In this document: positions 35,229 through 45,346 of the stretch, piece after piece
Layout: every line of letters starts with the position of its first letter
Position numbering within the stretch: position 1 is the stretch's first letter
Source: CAVYXK01 sp963708245
GTDB taxonomy: Bacteria > Pseudomonadota > Alphaproteobacteria > Acetobacterales > Acetobacteraceae
Reading direction: 5' to 3'
Length of the DNA stretch: 64,000 bases
Assembly: GCA_963708245.1 (NCBI GenBank)
Contig: OY970201.1
Coordinates: forward strand, 4,216,001-4,280,000
Position numbers and translations under genes: made by a program
Notes under the pieces: generated by a model
The model's input: the letters and a program-made list of their open reading frames with translations, nothing else
Databases searched by the model: none
Told to the model about the DNA's origin: nothing

Positions 35229-36395
35229 ATGAATCGTAACGTCTGGCTGCTGTTCTGCTGTCAGGCGCTGCTGAACGCGGTGATGGCGGGGCAGGTGGTG
35301 ATGGCCTCGATCATCGGCGAGTCACTTGCCGTGGCGCCGGTGATGACCACGCTGCCGATGGCGATCCAGATGGCCGGGGTGATGGCTGGCTCCATCCCTG
35401 CGGGGATCGTGTTCGCCCGGCTCGGCCGTCGCGCAGGCTTCTGGCTCGGCGCAGCGATGGCGCTCTGCGGCAGCCTGGGCTTCGCGCTCGGGGTCTGGCG
35501 CGGCAGCTTCCCGATCTATTGCCTTGCGGCGGTGCCAGCGGGCATGGGGTTCGGCATCTCCCAGCATCTGCGTTTCGCTGCCGCCGAGATCGCCGCCCCG
35601 GAGGCGCGGCCCCGCGCAATCTCCTTGGTGTTGATGGGCGGTTTGGTCGCGGCGGTGCTGGGGCCGGAGATCGTCATCCGCACCCACGACGCGATCCCAG
35701 GTTTCCGTTTCCTGGGCACGTACCTCACGCTGCTGGTGCTGCCGATGTTGGCGGCCGCCCTGTTGGTATTCATCCAGCTGCCGCCGGCCCCGGCACGCAG
35801 TGAGGTCCCGGTGCCGTTGCGTGACATCATCGGCCGGCCGAACTTCCTGACTGCGGTGGTCGCCGCTATGGCTGGCTATGGTTCGATGAACCTGGTGATG
35901 TCCTCGACGCCGCTGCAGATGACGATCTGCGGCTTTGGCGTCGATCCGGCGGCAGAGGTCATCCGCGCCCATTCGATTGCCATGTTCCTGCCCGGCTTCG
36001 TGACCGGACGACTGATCCAACGTTTCGGGGTGCACCGGGTGATCCTGGCCGGGGCGCTGCTGACATCGGTCTGCGTCGCAGTCAATCTTGGGTTCGCGCC
36101 GCTCTTCGCTACGTTTGTCGTGGCGTTGATGCTGCTGGGGATCGGCTGGAACTTCATGTTCGTCGGCGCAACCGCGCTGTTGACGACTGCACACTCAGCC
36201 GAGGAAAGGGTGCGCGTGCAGGCCACCAACGATTTCATCGTGTTCGGCACTGTGGCGGCTACGTCGTTCGCCTCCGGCGCAATCGAGGTGACCGCCGGGT
36301 GGGGAACGCTCAATCTCTCCGTGTTGCCGGCGGTGCTGATCGCCACCGCGTTGGTGGTTTGGCACTGGACGGCGCGGCCACGGGTGGCGATGTGA
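35229..36395 (+). CDS. Major facilitator superfamily transporter
   Basis: 388 residues with about 12 hydrophobic segments (ALLNAVMAGQVVMASIIGES, GFWLGAAMALCGSLGFALGV, LGTYLTLLVLPMLAAALLVF). The loop PAGIVFARLGRRAGFWLG between helices 2 and 3 is the MFS motif A. C-terminal part less conserved. Close to thiL (3 bp) but thiamine transport would be a guess. Its stop abuts that of the convergent hydrolase gene with no gap. Confidence 0.88.
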   Translation: MNRNVWLLFCCQALLNAVMAGQVVMASIIGESLAVAPVMTTLPMAIQMAGVMAGSIPAGIVFARLGRRAGFWLGAAMALCGSLGFALGVWRGSFPIYCLAAVPAGMGFGISQHLRFAAAEIAAPEARPRAISLVLMGGLVAAVLGPEIVIRTHDAIPGFRFLGTYLTLLVLPMLAAALLVFIQLPPAPARSEVPVPLRDIIGRPNFLTAVVAAMAGYGSMNLVMSSTPLQMTICGFGVDPAAEVIRAHSIAMFLPGFVTGRLIQRFGVHRVILAGALLTSVCVAVNLGFAPLFATFVVALMLLGIGWNFMFVGATALLTTAHSAEERVRVQATNDFIVFGTVAATSFASGAIEVTAGWGTLNLSVLPAVLIATALVVWHWTARPRVAM

Positions 36396-37193
36396 TTATT
36401 CCGTAGGCGGCTCGTCCAGCCGCACGACGATTCCTTCCAGTTCGGGGCGCGGCGGGCGGTAGCGGCGCATGACCTCGGGATCGTGCCCTGGCACGATATG
36501 CGCGGGTGTCGGCGCCGCGGCGCGAAGCAAATCGTAGCCTTCCAGCATGCCGCCGACGTGGAACGCCGTGGTAAAGGGTCGCTCGGTCTCCAGGTTCTCG
36601 TAGAAATGCGTCACGTCGGAGGCCACCACCACCCAGCCGCGCGCGGTGTGGACACGCACGAACTGCAACCCCGCCGAATGACCGGGCGCCGGATGCAGCG
36701 TGATGCCGGGCGCCACCTCTGCGGGGCCGTTCAGCAGGCGCACGCGCCGCGCGTAGTTCAGCCGCACGATGCCGACCACATCCTCCACCTCGAAGGAATG
36801 CGCCAGCCGGTGATAGCGCATGTAACGACCTACCGCGTAGTGCAGCTCAGGCTCCTGCAGATAGAACTGGGCGCGCGGGAACCGATGGAAATTGCCGACG
36901 TGGTCGTAATGCAGGTGAGTCAGCACGACATCCTCGACCGTCGCGGCATCCACGCCGACCAGTGCGAGTGCATCGGCCGGGCAACGCAGGAAGGTTCGCT
37001 TGCGTTTGGCAGCGACGGCTTCGGTGAAGCCGGCGTCGATCACCACGGCGCGGCCAGCGCCGACCGCGACCCACACGAAGTAGTCCATCGGCATCGGGGC
37101 ATCATGCGGGTCGCCGCCGATGAAATGCTCGGCCCGTCGCCCATCTCGCATGGCATAGCGGATCGCGAACAGTTCATAGAACGGCTCGGACAT
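36396..37193 (-). CDS. Metallo-beta-lactamase-fold hydrolase, N-acyl-homoserine-lactonase-like
   Basis: 265 residues. Metal motif LTHLHYDHVGNFHRF (HxHxDH), then His in PAPGHSAGLQFV, Asp in VVASDVTHFYENL and His in IVPGHDPEVMRRY complete a dinuclear site. The overall pattern and length match AhlD/AttM-type quorum-quenching lactonases; related enzymes act on other lactones or esters, so lactone hydrolysis is likely but signal degradation is inference. Divergent from the OmpA genes across a 263-bp gap. Confidence 0.88.
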   Translation of the reverse strand: MSEPFYELFAIRYAMRDGRRAEHFIGGDPHDAPMPMDYFVWVAVGAGRAVVIDAGFTEAVAAKRKRTFLRCPADALALVGVDAATVEDVVLTHLHYDHVGNFHRFPRAQFYLQEPELHYAVGRYMRYHRLAHSFEVEDVVGIVRLNYARRVRLLNGPAEVAPGITLHPAPGHSAGLQFVRVHTARGWVVVASDVTHFYENLETERPFTTAFHVGGMLEGYDLLRAAAPTPAHIVPGHDPEVMRRYRPPRPELEGIVVRLDEPPTE

Positions 37194-37272
37194 GTTCCCC
37201 TCCTATCCCGCCCGCGCAACGCGCCCAGCGCCTGGGTTGATTTCGCCGCCCGCCGGGCTGGTTATGCCGGCT

Positions 37273-37318
37273 GTGGCCAGCTTGCCTGCCCCTGTTGCCC
37301 AATAGCAACAGCGGCCAC
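37273..37318. promoter_or_regulatory. Nested inverted repeat upstream of OmpA-type gene
   Basis: An inner stem CTGTTGC / GCAACAG (37292-37298 and 37305-37311) with a 6-base loop lies inside an outer stem GTGGCC / GGCCAC (37273-37278, 37313-37318). It lies in the divergent gap between the lactonase-like and OmpA genes. It could be an operator or an RNA hairpin; not matched to a known class. Confidence 0.35.
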
Positions 37319-37456
37319 GGAATTGGTGCGGGCCCCTCGTCATGTCCCGTCAATCTCGCTATGGTTGGCCAATCGCAAGAGCGTATGGGGCCGGTCGCGC
37401 CCCGGCGGTCCGCCTAAACTGCGCCACCGGCGCGGAAGACAACGAGGAGAGAACGA

Positions 37457-38606
37457 ATGAGGTTTCGGAGCGCGCTCCTGGCTGCCACCGTGCTGGCGGT
37501 TCCCTTCGCGGCGCAGGGGCAGGGCTACACGCCTGGGCCAGTCACCGGCCTCTACATCGGCCTCGGCGCCGGGGTGAACCTGAAGAACCAGGTGCAGGTC
37601 AAAAATCTGTCGGAGACGAACACGGCGACGGGTGGCGTCCCCGTTTCGAATGTGGATCTCAACTCAAGTGCCGGGCCGGTTGCGCTGGGCGCCATCGGGT
37701 GGGGCTTCGGAAACGGGCTGCGAGTTCGAGCTCGAGGGCGATTACCGGAACAACGACTTCGACGGGCTGAGCCACACGGGGGCTTTTGCCGGGGTCGCGG
37801 CATCGTCCGGGGGACGTGAGGAGTTGTACGGCCCGATGGTCAACGTGGCCTACGACTTCTATGGTCTCACCCCCTGGGTGGTGCCCTATGTCGGCGTGGG
37901 CATCGGCGGTATGTGGGGTAAGTTGCAGGATTTCCACGTTTACGGAACTGGCACTAACGCTAGCGGCGAAATCACCGCCAACACCTCATCGGTGGGGAGT
38001 TTCGCATATCAGGCCATTGTTGGCGTTGGCCTTCCGATAGGTGGCTTGCCCGGCCTCACCCTGACGGCCGAGTACCGCTTCCTGGGCACCAATGGAAACC
38101 GCAGCTACAACGCGGCTGGGTTTATCACGAACGGGACGGAAACGATCGCGACGACGGGCAAGGTCCAGCTCGGACACGACCTGAACAATGCGTTCCTGAT
38201 CGGCCTTCGCTACAACTTCGGCGTCGCGCCGCCGCCGCCCGCTCCGGCCCCGGTGGCCGCCCCGGCCCCGGCGCCCGCGCGTTCGTACCTGGTGTTCTTC
38301 GACTGGGATAAGTACTCGCTCACCGACCGCGCCCGGCAGATCATCAGGGAAGCGGCGGAAAACTCGACCCATGTGCAGTACACGCGGATCGTCGTGAACG
38401 GCTACACCGACACGTCCGGCACACCGCAATACAACATGGGCCTGTCGATCCGCCGGGCCAACGCGGTCGCCGCCGAATTGGTGCGCGACGGCGTGCCGAA
38501 GAACGCGATCGACATCCATGGCTTTGGCGAGACGCATCTGCTGGTGCCCACTGGCCCCGGCGTGCGCGAGCCGCAGAACCGCCGCGTCGAGATCATCATC
38601 CAATAA
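37457..38606 (+). pseudogene. OmpA-family outer-membrane protein, +1 frameshift (first of tandem pair)
   Basis: ATG at 37457 with GAGGAGAG upstream; signal peptide MRFRSALLAATVLAVPFAAQG. Beta-barrel N-terminal domain (GLYIGLGAGVNL, GAIGWGFGNGLR), Pro/Ala linker (PPPPAPAPVAAPAPAPA) and C-terminal peptidoglycan-binding OmpA domain with NGYTDTSG and LSIRRANAV. The frame breaks at 37731-37732: GAGTTCGAG with one extra T; removal gives GLRVELEGDYRNND, matching GLRLEVEGDFFHND in the downstream paralogue. Repaired length 382 residues. If the lesion is real, only the barrel start is made. Confidence 0.88.
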
Positions 38607-38632
38607 CGGCGCCGCGGACCGCTGCATCGGAT

Positions 38633-38662
38633 CGGGGCGCCGCGAGGCGCCCCGTTTCTTTT
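38633..38662 (+). terminator. Rho-independent-type terminator
   Basis: Stem CGGGGCGCC / GGCGCCCCG (38633-38641 and 38646-38654) with loop GCGA, followed by TTTCTTTT. Lies 27 bp after the first OmpA-type stop and before the ribosome site of the second, so the tandem genes probably end transcription separately. Confidence 0.8.
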
Positions 38663-38726
38663 GCGGGTGATTGCGTTTGCGCACCGAGCGGCTGCGACCA
38701 GCCGGGGCGCAGGAGGAGTCCGAAGG

Positions 38727-39812
38727 ATGCGTTACCGTAGCGCCCTACTGGGTGCCACCATTTTGGCCGTATCCTTTGCCGCCCACGCGCAGCCAATCCA
38801 GGGCCTTTACGTGGGTGCGGGGGGCGGCGTCGATCTGCCGCAGAATACCAGGGTGACCCCGCTCACCGACGGGTTCGGCGCGGCGCATCTGCGGCTCGAA
38901 AAGAACGTCGGGGTCAACGGGCTCGGCAGCATCGGCTGGGGCTTCGGCAACGGGCTGCGGCTCGAGGTCGAGGGCGATTTCTTCCACAATGACTTGCAGG
39001 AACTCGGCCGCACGCCCTTTCCCACCTCCGCCAGCGGGCATGTCAACCGCTACGGCGTGATGGCCAACGCGCTGTTCGACCTCGATATTGGCTCGCGCTA
39101 CATCTTCCCGTATCTCGGCATGGGCGCTGGCTATATGTGGACCAACCTCGATGGCAGCTTCGTCCAGCCGGGCGGCCCGTTCTCGTTCAGCAGCAATCAG
39201 ACCGAGGGCCGCTTCGCGTGGCAGGGGATCGCCGGACTTGCGTTCCCGATACCGCACGCGCCCGGGTTGTCGATCACCCTCGACTACCGCTTCACCGATA
39301 TCACCGCGGGCGCGAAATTCTCCGGCCCCGAGACCAGTGCCGCCGGCCCGACCACAGGGCAGATCAAGCTCTCGGCGCAGTACGATCACAGCTTCATCCT
39401 TGGGGTGCGGTATGCGTTCTACGCTCCGCCGCCACCGCCTCCTCCGGCTCCGGCGCCTGTTGCTGCCCCAGCTCCGGCTCCAGCGCGCTCGTACCTTGTG
39501 TTCTTCGACTGGGATAAGGCGACGCTGACCGATCGTGCGCGGCAGATCATCAAGGAAGCAGCGGAAAACTCGACCCATGTGCAGTACACGCAGATCGAGG
39601 TGAACGGCTACACGGACACCTCCGGCACGCCGCAATACAATATGGGCCTTTCAATCCGCCGGGCGAATGCGGTCGCCGCCGAACTGGTGCGGGACGGTGT
39701 GCCGCGCAACGTGATCTCGATCCACGGCTTCGGCGAGACGCATCTGCTGGTGCCCACCGGCCCCGGCGTGCGCGAGCCGCAGAACCGGCGCGTCGAAATT
39801 ATTATCGGCTGA
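38727..39812 (+). CDS. OmpA-family outer-membrane protein (second of tandem pair)
   Basis: 361 residues. ATG at 38727 with AGGAGGAG upstream. Signal peptide MRYRSALLGATILAVSFAAH ending at AQP. Opacity-type beta-barrel (GLYVGAGGGVDLPQN, GSIGWGFGNGLRLEVEGDFF), Pro/Ala linker (PPPPPPPAPAPVAAPAPAP), and OmpA C-terminal domain with Asp in NGYTDTSG and Arg in LSIRRANAV, the residues that bind diaminopimelate. It anchors the outer membrane to peptidoglycan. The C-terminal 130 residues are nearly identical to those of the upstream copy while the barrels differ. Confidence 0.93.
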   Translation: MRYRSALLGATILAVSFAAHAQPIQGLYVGAGGGVDLPQNTRVTPLTDGFGAAHLRLEKNVGVNGLGSIGWGFGNGLRLEVEGDFFHNDLQELGRTPFPTSASGHVNRYGVMANALFDLDIGSRYIFPYLGMGAGYMWTNLDGSFVQPGGPFSFSSNQTEGRFAWQGIAGLAFPIPHAPGLSITLDYRFTDITAGAKFSGPETSAAGPTTGQIKLSAQYDHSFILGVRYAFYAPPPPPPPAPAPVAAPAPAPARSYLVFFDWDKATLTDRARQIIKEAAENSTHVQYTQIEVNGYTDTSGTPQYNMGLSIRRANAVAAELVRDGVPRNVISIHGFGETHLLVPTGPGVREPQNRRVEIIIG

Positions 39813-39858
39813 CGCCGGCCCCCTTCCGCATGCAATGCGCTCTGGCGCGTCGGCGGCT

Positions 39859-39893
39859 CAGCCCCACGGCCCCCTCCCGCAAGGGGAGGGGGT
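39859..39893. repeat. Palindromic repeat family B
   Basis: GGCCCCCTCCC-GCAA-GGGGAGGGGG, a hairpin-forming element between the convergent OmpA and GMC genes. Nearly identical core at 45868-45905 in rimM. It may double as a terminator for the convergent genes. Confidence 0.7.
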
Positions 39894-39904
39894 GAAGTTG
39901 GGCT

Positions 39905-41473
39905 TCAGATCTCGTTCTTCCCCATCATTCCGGCGATGGTGTCGGCTTGGCGGGTGGCCAGCGCCACGATCGTCAGCGTTGGGTTGCATGCCGCGCCGGT
40001 GGTGAACTGGCTGCCGTCGGAGATGAACAGGTTCTTGATGTCGTGGGTCTGGCCCCAGCGATTGACCACCCCATCGCGCGGGTTCTCGCTCATCCGGTTG
40101 GTGCCCATGTTGTGGGTGCTGGGATAGGGTGGTGTCGGGAAGGTACGCACCGCGCCCACAGCCTCGTAGATCGCGGCACCCTGGCGATAGGCGTGATTGC
40201 GCATCGCGGTGTCGTTCGGGTGGTCGTCGAAATGCACGCTGGCGACCGGCAGGCCATACTGGTCCTTCACGTTGGGATCGAGCGTCACGCGGTTGGTTTC
40301 CTGCGGCATGTCTTCGCCGACGATCCACAGCCCGGCGGTGTTGGCGTAGTCGTCGATCGCGCTGGTCAGGCTGCGACCCCAGGACCCCGGGTTGAGGAAG
40401 GCGGCGTAGAACGGGACGCCGAGCGACAGCGTCTCCATCTCGTAGCCGCCGATGAAGCCACGCGATGGATCGTTGCGCGCCTCGTCGCGGACGATGCCGG
40501 CCATCGTGGTGCCGCGATACATGTGCACCGGCCGCTCGAATGTGGCGTACACGCTGCCGGTCGTATGGCGCATGTAGTTGCGCCCGACCTGGCCGGAACT
40601 GTTCGCCAGCCCGTCCGGAAACATCGCCGAGGCGCTGTTCAGCAGCAGGCGCGGGCTTTCCAGCGAATTGCCCGCCACCGCCACGACGCGCGCCCGCTGT
40701 CGCTGGTGCTGGCCCGACCCGTCGTCGTACACCACGCCAGTTACTTTGCCGCTGGCGTCGTGCTCGATCTTCAGCACCATGCTGTTCGGGCGAACTTCGA
40801 GCTTGCCGGTCGCCTCGCCTTTCGGAATCTCGGCGATAAGCGTTGACCACTTAGCGCCGGATTTGCAGCCCTGGAAGCAGAAGCCGATCTGCTGGCAGCT
40901 TCCGCGGCCGTCGCGGGGCTGGCTGTTGATCGACATCCGCCCGGTGTTGACCTGCTTGTAGCCGAGCTTGTTCGCGCCGGCAGCCAGCACCTTGAAGTTG
41001 TTGTTGCCGGGCAGGCCGGGAATGTCGTTGGTCCGCGTGGTGCCCATCTTGTCTTCGGCTTTCGCGTACCACGGCGCCATCTCCTCCGCCGAGATCGGCC
41101 AGTCGAGCAAATTGGCCCCGGCGATGTCCCCATATGTCGTGCGAGCCTTGAACTCGTGCGCCTCGATGCGCAGCGATGCGCCGGCCCAGTGGATGCTGGA
41201 CCCACCAACCGATTTGACGATCCAAGCCGGCAGGTTCGGGAAGTCATGATGCACGCGCCAGGTGCCGGACGTCGTGCGCATGTCCTTCCAAGCGAGCTGG
41301 GCGAAGCTCGCCCATTCGTCGTTGACGAAGTCGGCCATCTCGTTGCGCGGGCCGGCCTCCAGGATCACCACCTTGATGCCCTTCTGTGCCAGCTCATTGC
41401 CGAGCGTGCCGCCGCCGGCGCCAGAGCCGACGATCACCACCACGCTGTCGTCATTCAGATCGAACTTGGCCAT
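39905..41473 (-). CDS. GMC-family membrane dehydrogenase large subunit (gluconate/sorbitol dehydrogenase type)
   Basis: FAD enzyme of 522 residues from ATG at 41473. FAD motif VVIVGSGAGGGTLGNELAQK, KSVGGSSIHWAGASLRI, GSCQQIGFCFQGCKSGAKWS with its cysteine cluster, AGNSLESPRLLLNS, and the C-terminal HNMGTNRM and SDGSQFTTGAACNPTLTI. The cysteine-rich segment is typical of the large subunits that work with a small Tat-exported subunit 3 and a cytochrome c. It has no signal peptide of its own and probably exports by riding with subunit 3 (hitch-hiking), an inference from the family. The sugar or alcohol substrate is unknown. Confidence 0.92.
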   Translation of the reverse strand: MAKFDLNDDSVVVIVGSGAGGGTLGNELAQKGIKVVILEAGPRNEMADFVNDEWASFAQLAWKDMRTTSGTWRVHHDFPNLPAWIVKSVGGSSIHWAGASLRIEAHEFKARTTYGDIAGANLLDWPISAEEMAPWYAKAEDKMGTTRTNDIPGLPGNNNFKVLAAGANKLGYKQVNTGRMSINSQPRDGRGSCQQIGFCFQGCKSGAKWSTLIAEIPKGEATGKLEVRPNSMVLKIEHDASGKVTGVVYDDGSGQHQRQRARVVAVAGNSLESPRLLLNSASAMFPDGLANSSGQVGRNYMRHTTGSVYATFERPVHMYRGTTMAGIVRDEARNDPSRGFIGGYEMETLSLGVPFYAAFLNPGSWGRSLTSAIDDYANTAGLWIVGEDMPQETNRVTLDPNVKDQYGLPVASVHFDDHPNDTAMRNHAYRQGAAIYEAVGAVRTFPTPPYPSTHNMGTNRMSENPRDGVVNRWGQTHDIKNLFISDGSQFTTGAACNPTLTIVALATRQADTIAGMMGKNEI

Positions 41474-41486
41474 GTCCCGTGCTCCT

Positions 41487-42038
41487 TCAGCTCTGCGGCA
41501 GCCAGTCGACGTCGTCGAAGCCGCGATGGATGTAGCCGCCGTACTGAGCGGACGGTCCCTCGTAGCCGAACTTCTTCCAGAGATCGTGCTGGTTGTAGAA
41601 CGAGACCAGCAGGTCGCCGTGCAGCGTCTGGAAGAATTTCGACGGTTCGATGCCGCGTAGCAGTTCGACGCGCTGCTCTTCCCAGGCGACCTGGAGATAC
41701 GGCACGCCGTATTTATCCTGTGCGTCAGCGTCGAGGCGGGCAACGCCTTCTTCCAGCATCGCCTTCGTCGCCGGATCTTTGGCCGCCTTGTCGTCCCAGG
41801 GCGTTGCGGCCTGGATGTAGAAGACGTCGGCGACGTGGTCGTGCGGGTAGATGTCGCGGGCGACCAGCACCAGCGTCGCCATCGTGTTTGGTTGCAGTGC
41901 TTTTGCATTTTGCGCCCAAGCGGCAGTCGGGCTGATCCCGGCGCCTGCTGCCGCCAGCGCGGCAGCCGGAACCGCGGTGGCCGAGCCGCGCAGGAACACG
42001 CGGCGGCTCACTTGTGTGCGTCGGTCGATTTCTCTCAT
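41487..42038 (-). CDS. Gluconate 2-dehydrogenase subunit 3 family protein, Tat signal
   Basis: 183 residues. Clear Tat signal: QVSRRVFLRGSATAVPAAAL ending near AWAQN. The mature part (LVLVARDIYPHDHVADVFYI and LRGIEPSKFFQTLHGDLLVS) resembles the small gamma subunit of membrane gluconate/sorbitol dehydrogenases, which carries the large GMC subunit through the Tat system. Lies 13 bp upstream of the GMC gene in one operon. The protein has no cofactor motif. Confidence 0.88.
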   Translation of the reverse strand: MREIDRRTQVSRRVFLRGSATAVPAAALAAAGAGISPTAAWAQNAKALQPNTMATLVLVARDIYPHDHVADVFYIQAATPWDDKAAKDPATKAMLEEGVARLDADAQDKYGVPYLQVAWEEQRVELLRGIEPSKFFQTLHGDLLVSFYNQHDLWKKFGYEGPSAQYGGYIHRGFDDVDWLPQS

Positions 42039-42077
42039 GGTTCGTTGTCCTCCTGCTTGTGGTTGTTGGTTGTGGCC

Positions 42078-42473
42078 TTAGCCGTAGCGGCCATGACGCT
42101 GCAGGACCTCGGTGCGATAGCCGTCCGGGTCCTGCATGAAGAAAAAGCGCGCGAACAGCGCGCCATCGCGCTGTAGTTCGCGCATCGGGCCTGGCGACAG
42201 GCCGTCGCGTTCCATGCGTGCGTGCTCGGCGGCCAGGTCATCGACGACGACGGCCAGATGGCCGTAGCCGTCGCCGAGCTGGTAGGGCTGGGTGCGGCCG
42301 TGATTGATCGTCAGCTCCAGTTCGAACGGCGAGCTGTCGCTCCGCATATAGACGAGCGTGAAACCGTCGAAAGCGATCCGCTCGGCGATCTCCAGCGCGA
42401 AGGCGCGGCGGTAGAAATCGACCGAGCGGGCCTCATCGAGTACGCGGATCATGCTGTGAATCGGCTTGGCCAT
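42078..42473 (-). CDS. VOC-superfamily protein (glyoxalase I-like)
   Basis: 131 residues from ATG at 42473. Two beta-alpha-beta-beta-beta halves: SMIRVLDEARSVDFYRRAFA with the early His of IHSMIRV, FELELTINHG, GYGHLAVVVDDLAAEHARM and FFMQDPDGYRTEVLQRHG with metal-ligand positions as in lactoylglutathione lyase. Similar in length to GloA, so a glyoxalase is possible. Its ATG overlaps the stop of the cytochrome gene, placing it inside the dehydrogenase operon; it may detoxify or rearrange a product of the dehydrogenase. Confidence 0.87.
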   Translation of the reverse strand: MAKPIHSMIRVLDEARSVDFYRRAFALEIAERIAFDGFTLVYMRSDSSPFELELTINHGRTQPYQLGDGYGHLAVVVDDLAAEHARMERDGLSPGPMRELQRDGALFARFFFMQDPDGYRTEVLQRHGRYG

Positions 42474-42865
42474 CAGCTCTGCTCCTTGAGGTACCGGATG
42501 ATGGTCAGCCGGATCTTCGGGTCGGCCTGCTTGTAAAGCATCACGGCTCCCGAGATCAGCGCCTGCGGATCGGTAAGCCAGCGGTCCAAGTGCTGCTCGT
42601 CCCAGATGAAACCGGCGGTCGCGAAGCCGGGCGAGTATTTGAACCCCGGCAAGCTGCCGGCACGCCGGCCGAACACGCCTTTCAGCAGCGGCCCCTGGCG
42701 TGGTGGGTCGGCCGGGTTGAGCGAATGACAGACCCCGCATTGGTTGGCGAACAATGTCGCCGGATCTGGCGGAGGGAGCGTGGGAACCTGGAATTGCGCG
42801 CCGGCCGAACCGGCGTGCGTGGCCCAAGTTGCCGCTATCAGCAACGCGCGGGCGGATCGCCCCAT
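42473..42865 (-). CDS. Class I cytochrome c
   Basis: 130 residues. Sec signal peptide (ARALLIAATWATHAGSAGAQ), then the haem c site CGVCHSLN and the sixth-ligand Met in the C-terminal SGAVMLYK. GPLLKGVFGRRAGSLPGFKY is typical of small soluble c-type cytochromes (c2/c550 type). First gene of the operon that ends with the GMC dehydrogenase, so it is the likely periplasmic electron acceptor of that enzyme. Confidence 0.92.
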   Translation of the reverse strand: MGRSARALLIAATWATHAGSAGAQFQVPTLPPPDPATLFANQCGVCHSLNPADPPRQGPLLKGVFGRRAGSLPGFKYSPGFATAGFIWDEQHLDRWLTDPQALISGAVMLYKQADPKIRLTIIRYLKEQS

Positions 42866-42963
42866 CGACCGTTCCCTCTCGCGGCAGCCGGCCGTGGTTT
42901 CCGGCGGCCTGCCCGTCGTTTTCCCTGCGTGATTTTAGGGCGCCGGGAGGCCGGAGGGTAGTA

Positions 42964-43305
42964 TCAGGCTGTGGTGGGCAGGTTTTCGGCGACCAGCGGC
43001 GGATGGACCGCAGCCCGACGTTCAGCGAACTGAGCGGCGTGCAGGTCCTGATTGCGCAGCCAGTGCAGGCAGGCGACGCGTAGGAAGGACGCGAAATTCG
43101 CCACCTCGCCGTTGCGATGCAGGATCTCGTCGTGGAGGACGGAAACGAAGCGCGCGACCGACATTCCTTCGTGGTTGGCGATCTCTTCCAGCGTGGTCCA
43201 GAAGGCGGCCTCAAGCCGGATAGAGGTCACGTGTCCGTGAAGTCGAACGGAGCGGGTCTCGGCGGCATAGGTCGCCGGATCCTGGGAGACGAAAAGGTTG
43301 CACAT
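42964..43305 (-). CDS. Ribbon-helix-helix domain protein
   Basis: 113 residues from ATG at 43305 (GGGGAGG upstream). RSVRLHGHVTSIRLEAAFWT and LEEIANHEGMSVARFVSVLH match the ribbon-helix-helix family of alphaproteobacteria (RHH_4), probable DNA-binding regulators. A 98-bp gap separates it from the cytochrome operon downstream, so it may regulate it or stand alone. Confidence 0.85.
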   Translation of the reverse strand: MCNLFVSQDPATYAAETRSVRLHGHVTSIRLEAAFWTTLEEIANHEGMSVARFVSVLHDEILHRNGEVANFASFLRVACLHWLRNQDLHAAQFAERRAAVHPPLVAENLPTTA

Positions 43306-43612
43306 CGGCGGGCCTCCCCTGCACTCATGTTCGGGGCCCTGAACCATGTCACCGGGTGTAGGCGCGAACAAGTCGAGCCGACGACGCCCCACGTGACGCT
43401 CATTCGCTGGTCCATCGGCAGTTCGCGCGCCCTCCCGGCTTGATGCAGCTCCCTCGCTTCCTTGACTCCCCCGCCGGTCCCACCCCATAAAGCACAGCTT
43501 CCGGGTGTTATTCGCCATCCCGCTCCCCGCGCACTGCGGGGGGCTCCGCCGCTCCGCGAGGGTTCGCGCAGCGGCGATTTTCGCTTTGGAGTGACGACGA
43601 AGGGGACATGAC
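43306..43612. other. Divergent promoter region of ffh
   Basis: No gene seen. GC-rich with several short dyads (GCGCACTGCGGGGGGCTCC region, 43535-43555). Probably holds the promoters for ffh on the plus strand and the ribbon-helix-helix gene on the minus strand. I see no 4.5S RNA here. Confidence 0.45.
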
Positions 43613-44989
<1,377 letters not shown>

Positions 44990-45005
44990 AGGAGACACCG
45001 CACTC

Positions 45006-45338
45006 ATGGGCTTGAAGATCCGCCTGGCGCGCGCCGGGGCGAAGAAGCGTCCCTATTACCACATCGTGGTGGCCGACAGCCGCAGTCCGCGCGATGGCCG
45101 CTTCATCGAGAAGCTCGGCAGCTACAATCCGATGCTGCCGGCCGAGCATGAAGACCGCGTGCGGTTGCAGGGTGAGCGTATCCGCCATTGGATAAGCCAA
45201 GGCGCGGTGGCGACCGACCGCGTGGCGCGGTTCCTCGGGAAGGCCGGGTTGGCGCCGATGCCGGCGTATCGCGAGCAGCCGGTGAAGTCGGCGCCGAAGA
45301 AGAAGGCGCAGGAGCGCGCGGCTGCCGCGGCTGGCTGA
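45006..45338 (+). CDS. rpsP: 30S ribosomal protein bS16
   Basis: 110 residues. MGLKIRLARAGAKKRPYYHI, VVADSRSPRDGRFIEKLGSY, NP and RIRHWISQGAVATDRVARFL are canonical bS16. The C-terminal Lys/Ala tail (KSAPKKKAQERAAAAAG) is typical of alphaproteobacteria. AAGGAGA lies upstream. Follows ffh after 16 bp. Confidence 0.98.
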   Translation: MGLKIRLARAGAKKRPYYHIVVADSRSPRDGRFIEKLGSYNPMLPAEHEDRVRLQGERIRHWISQGAVATDRVARFLGKAGLAPMPAYREQPVKSAPKKKAQERAAAAAG

Positions 45339-45346
45339 GATTGGGC

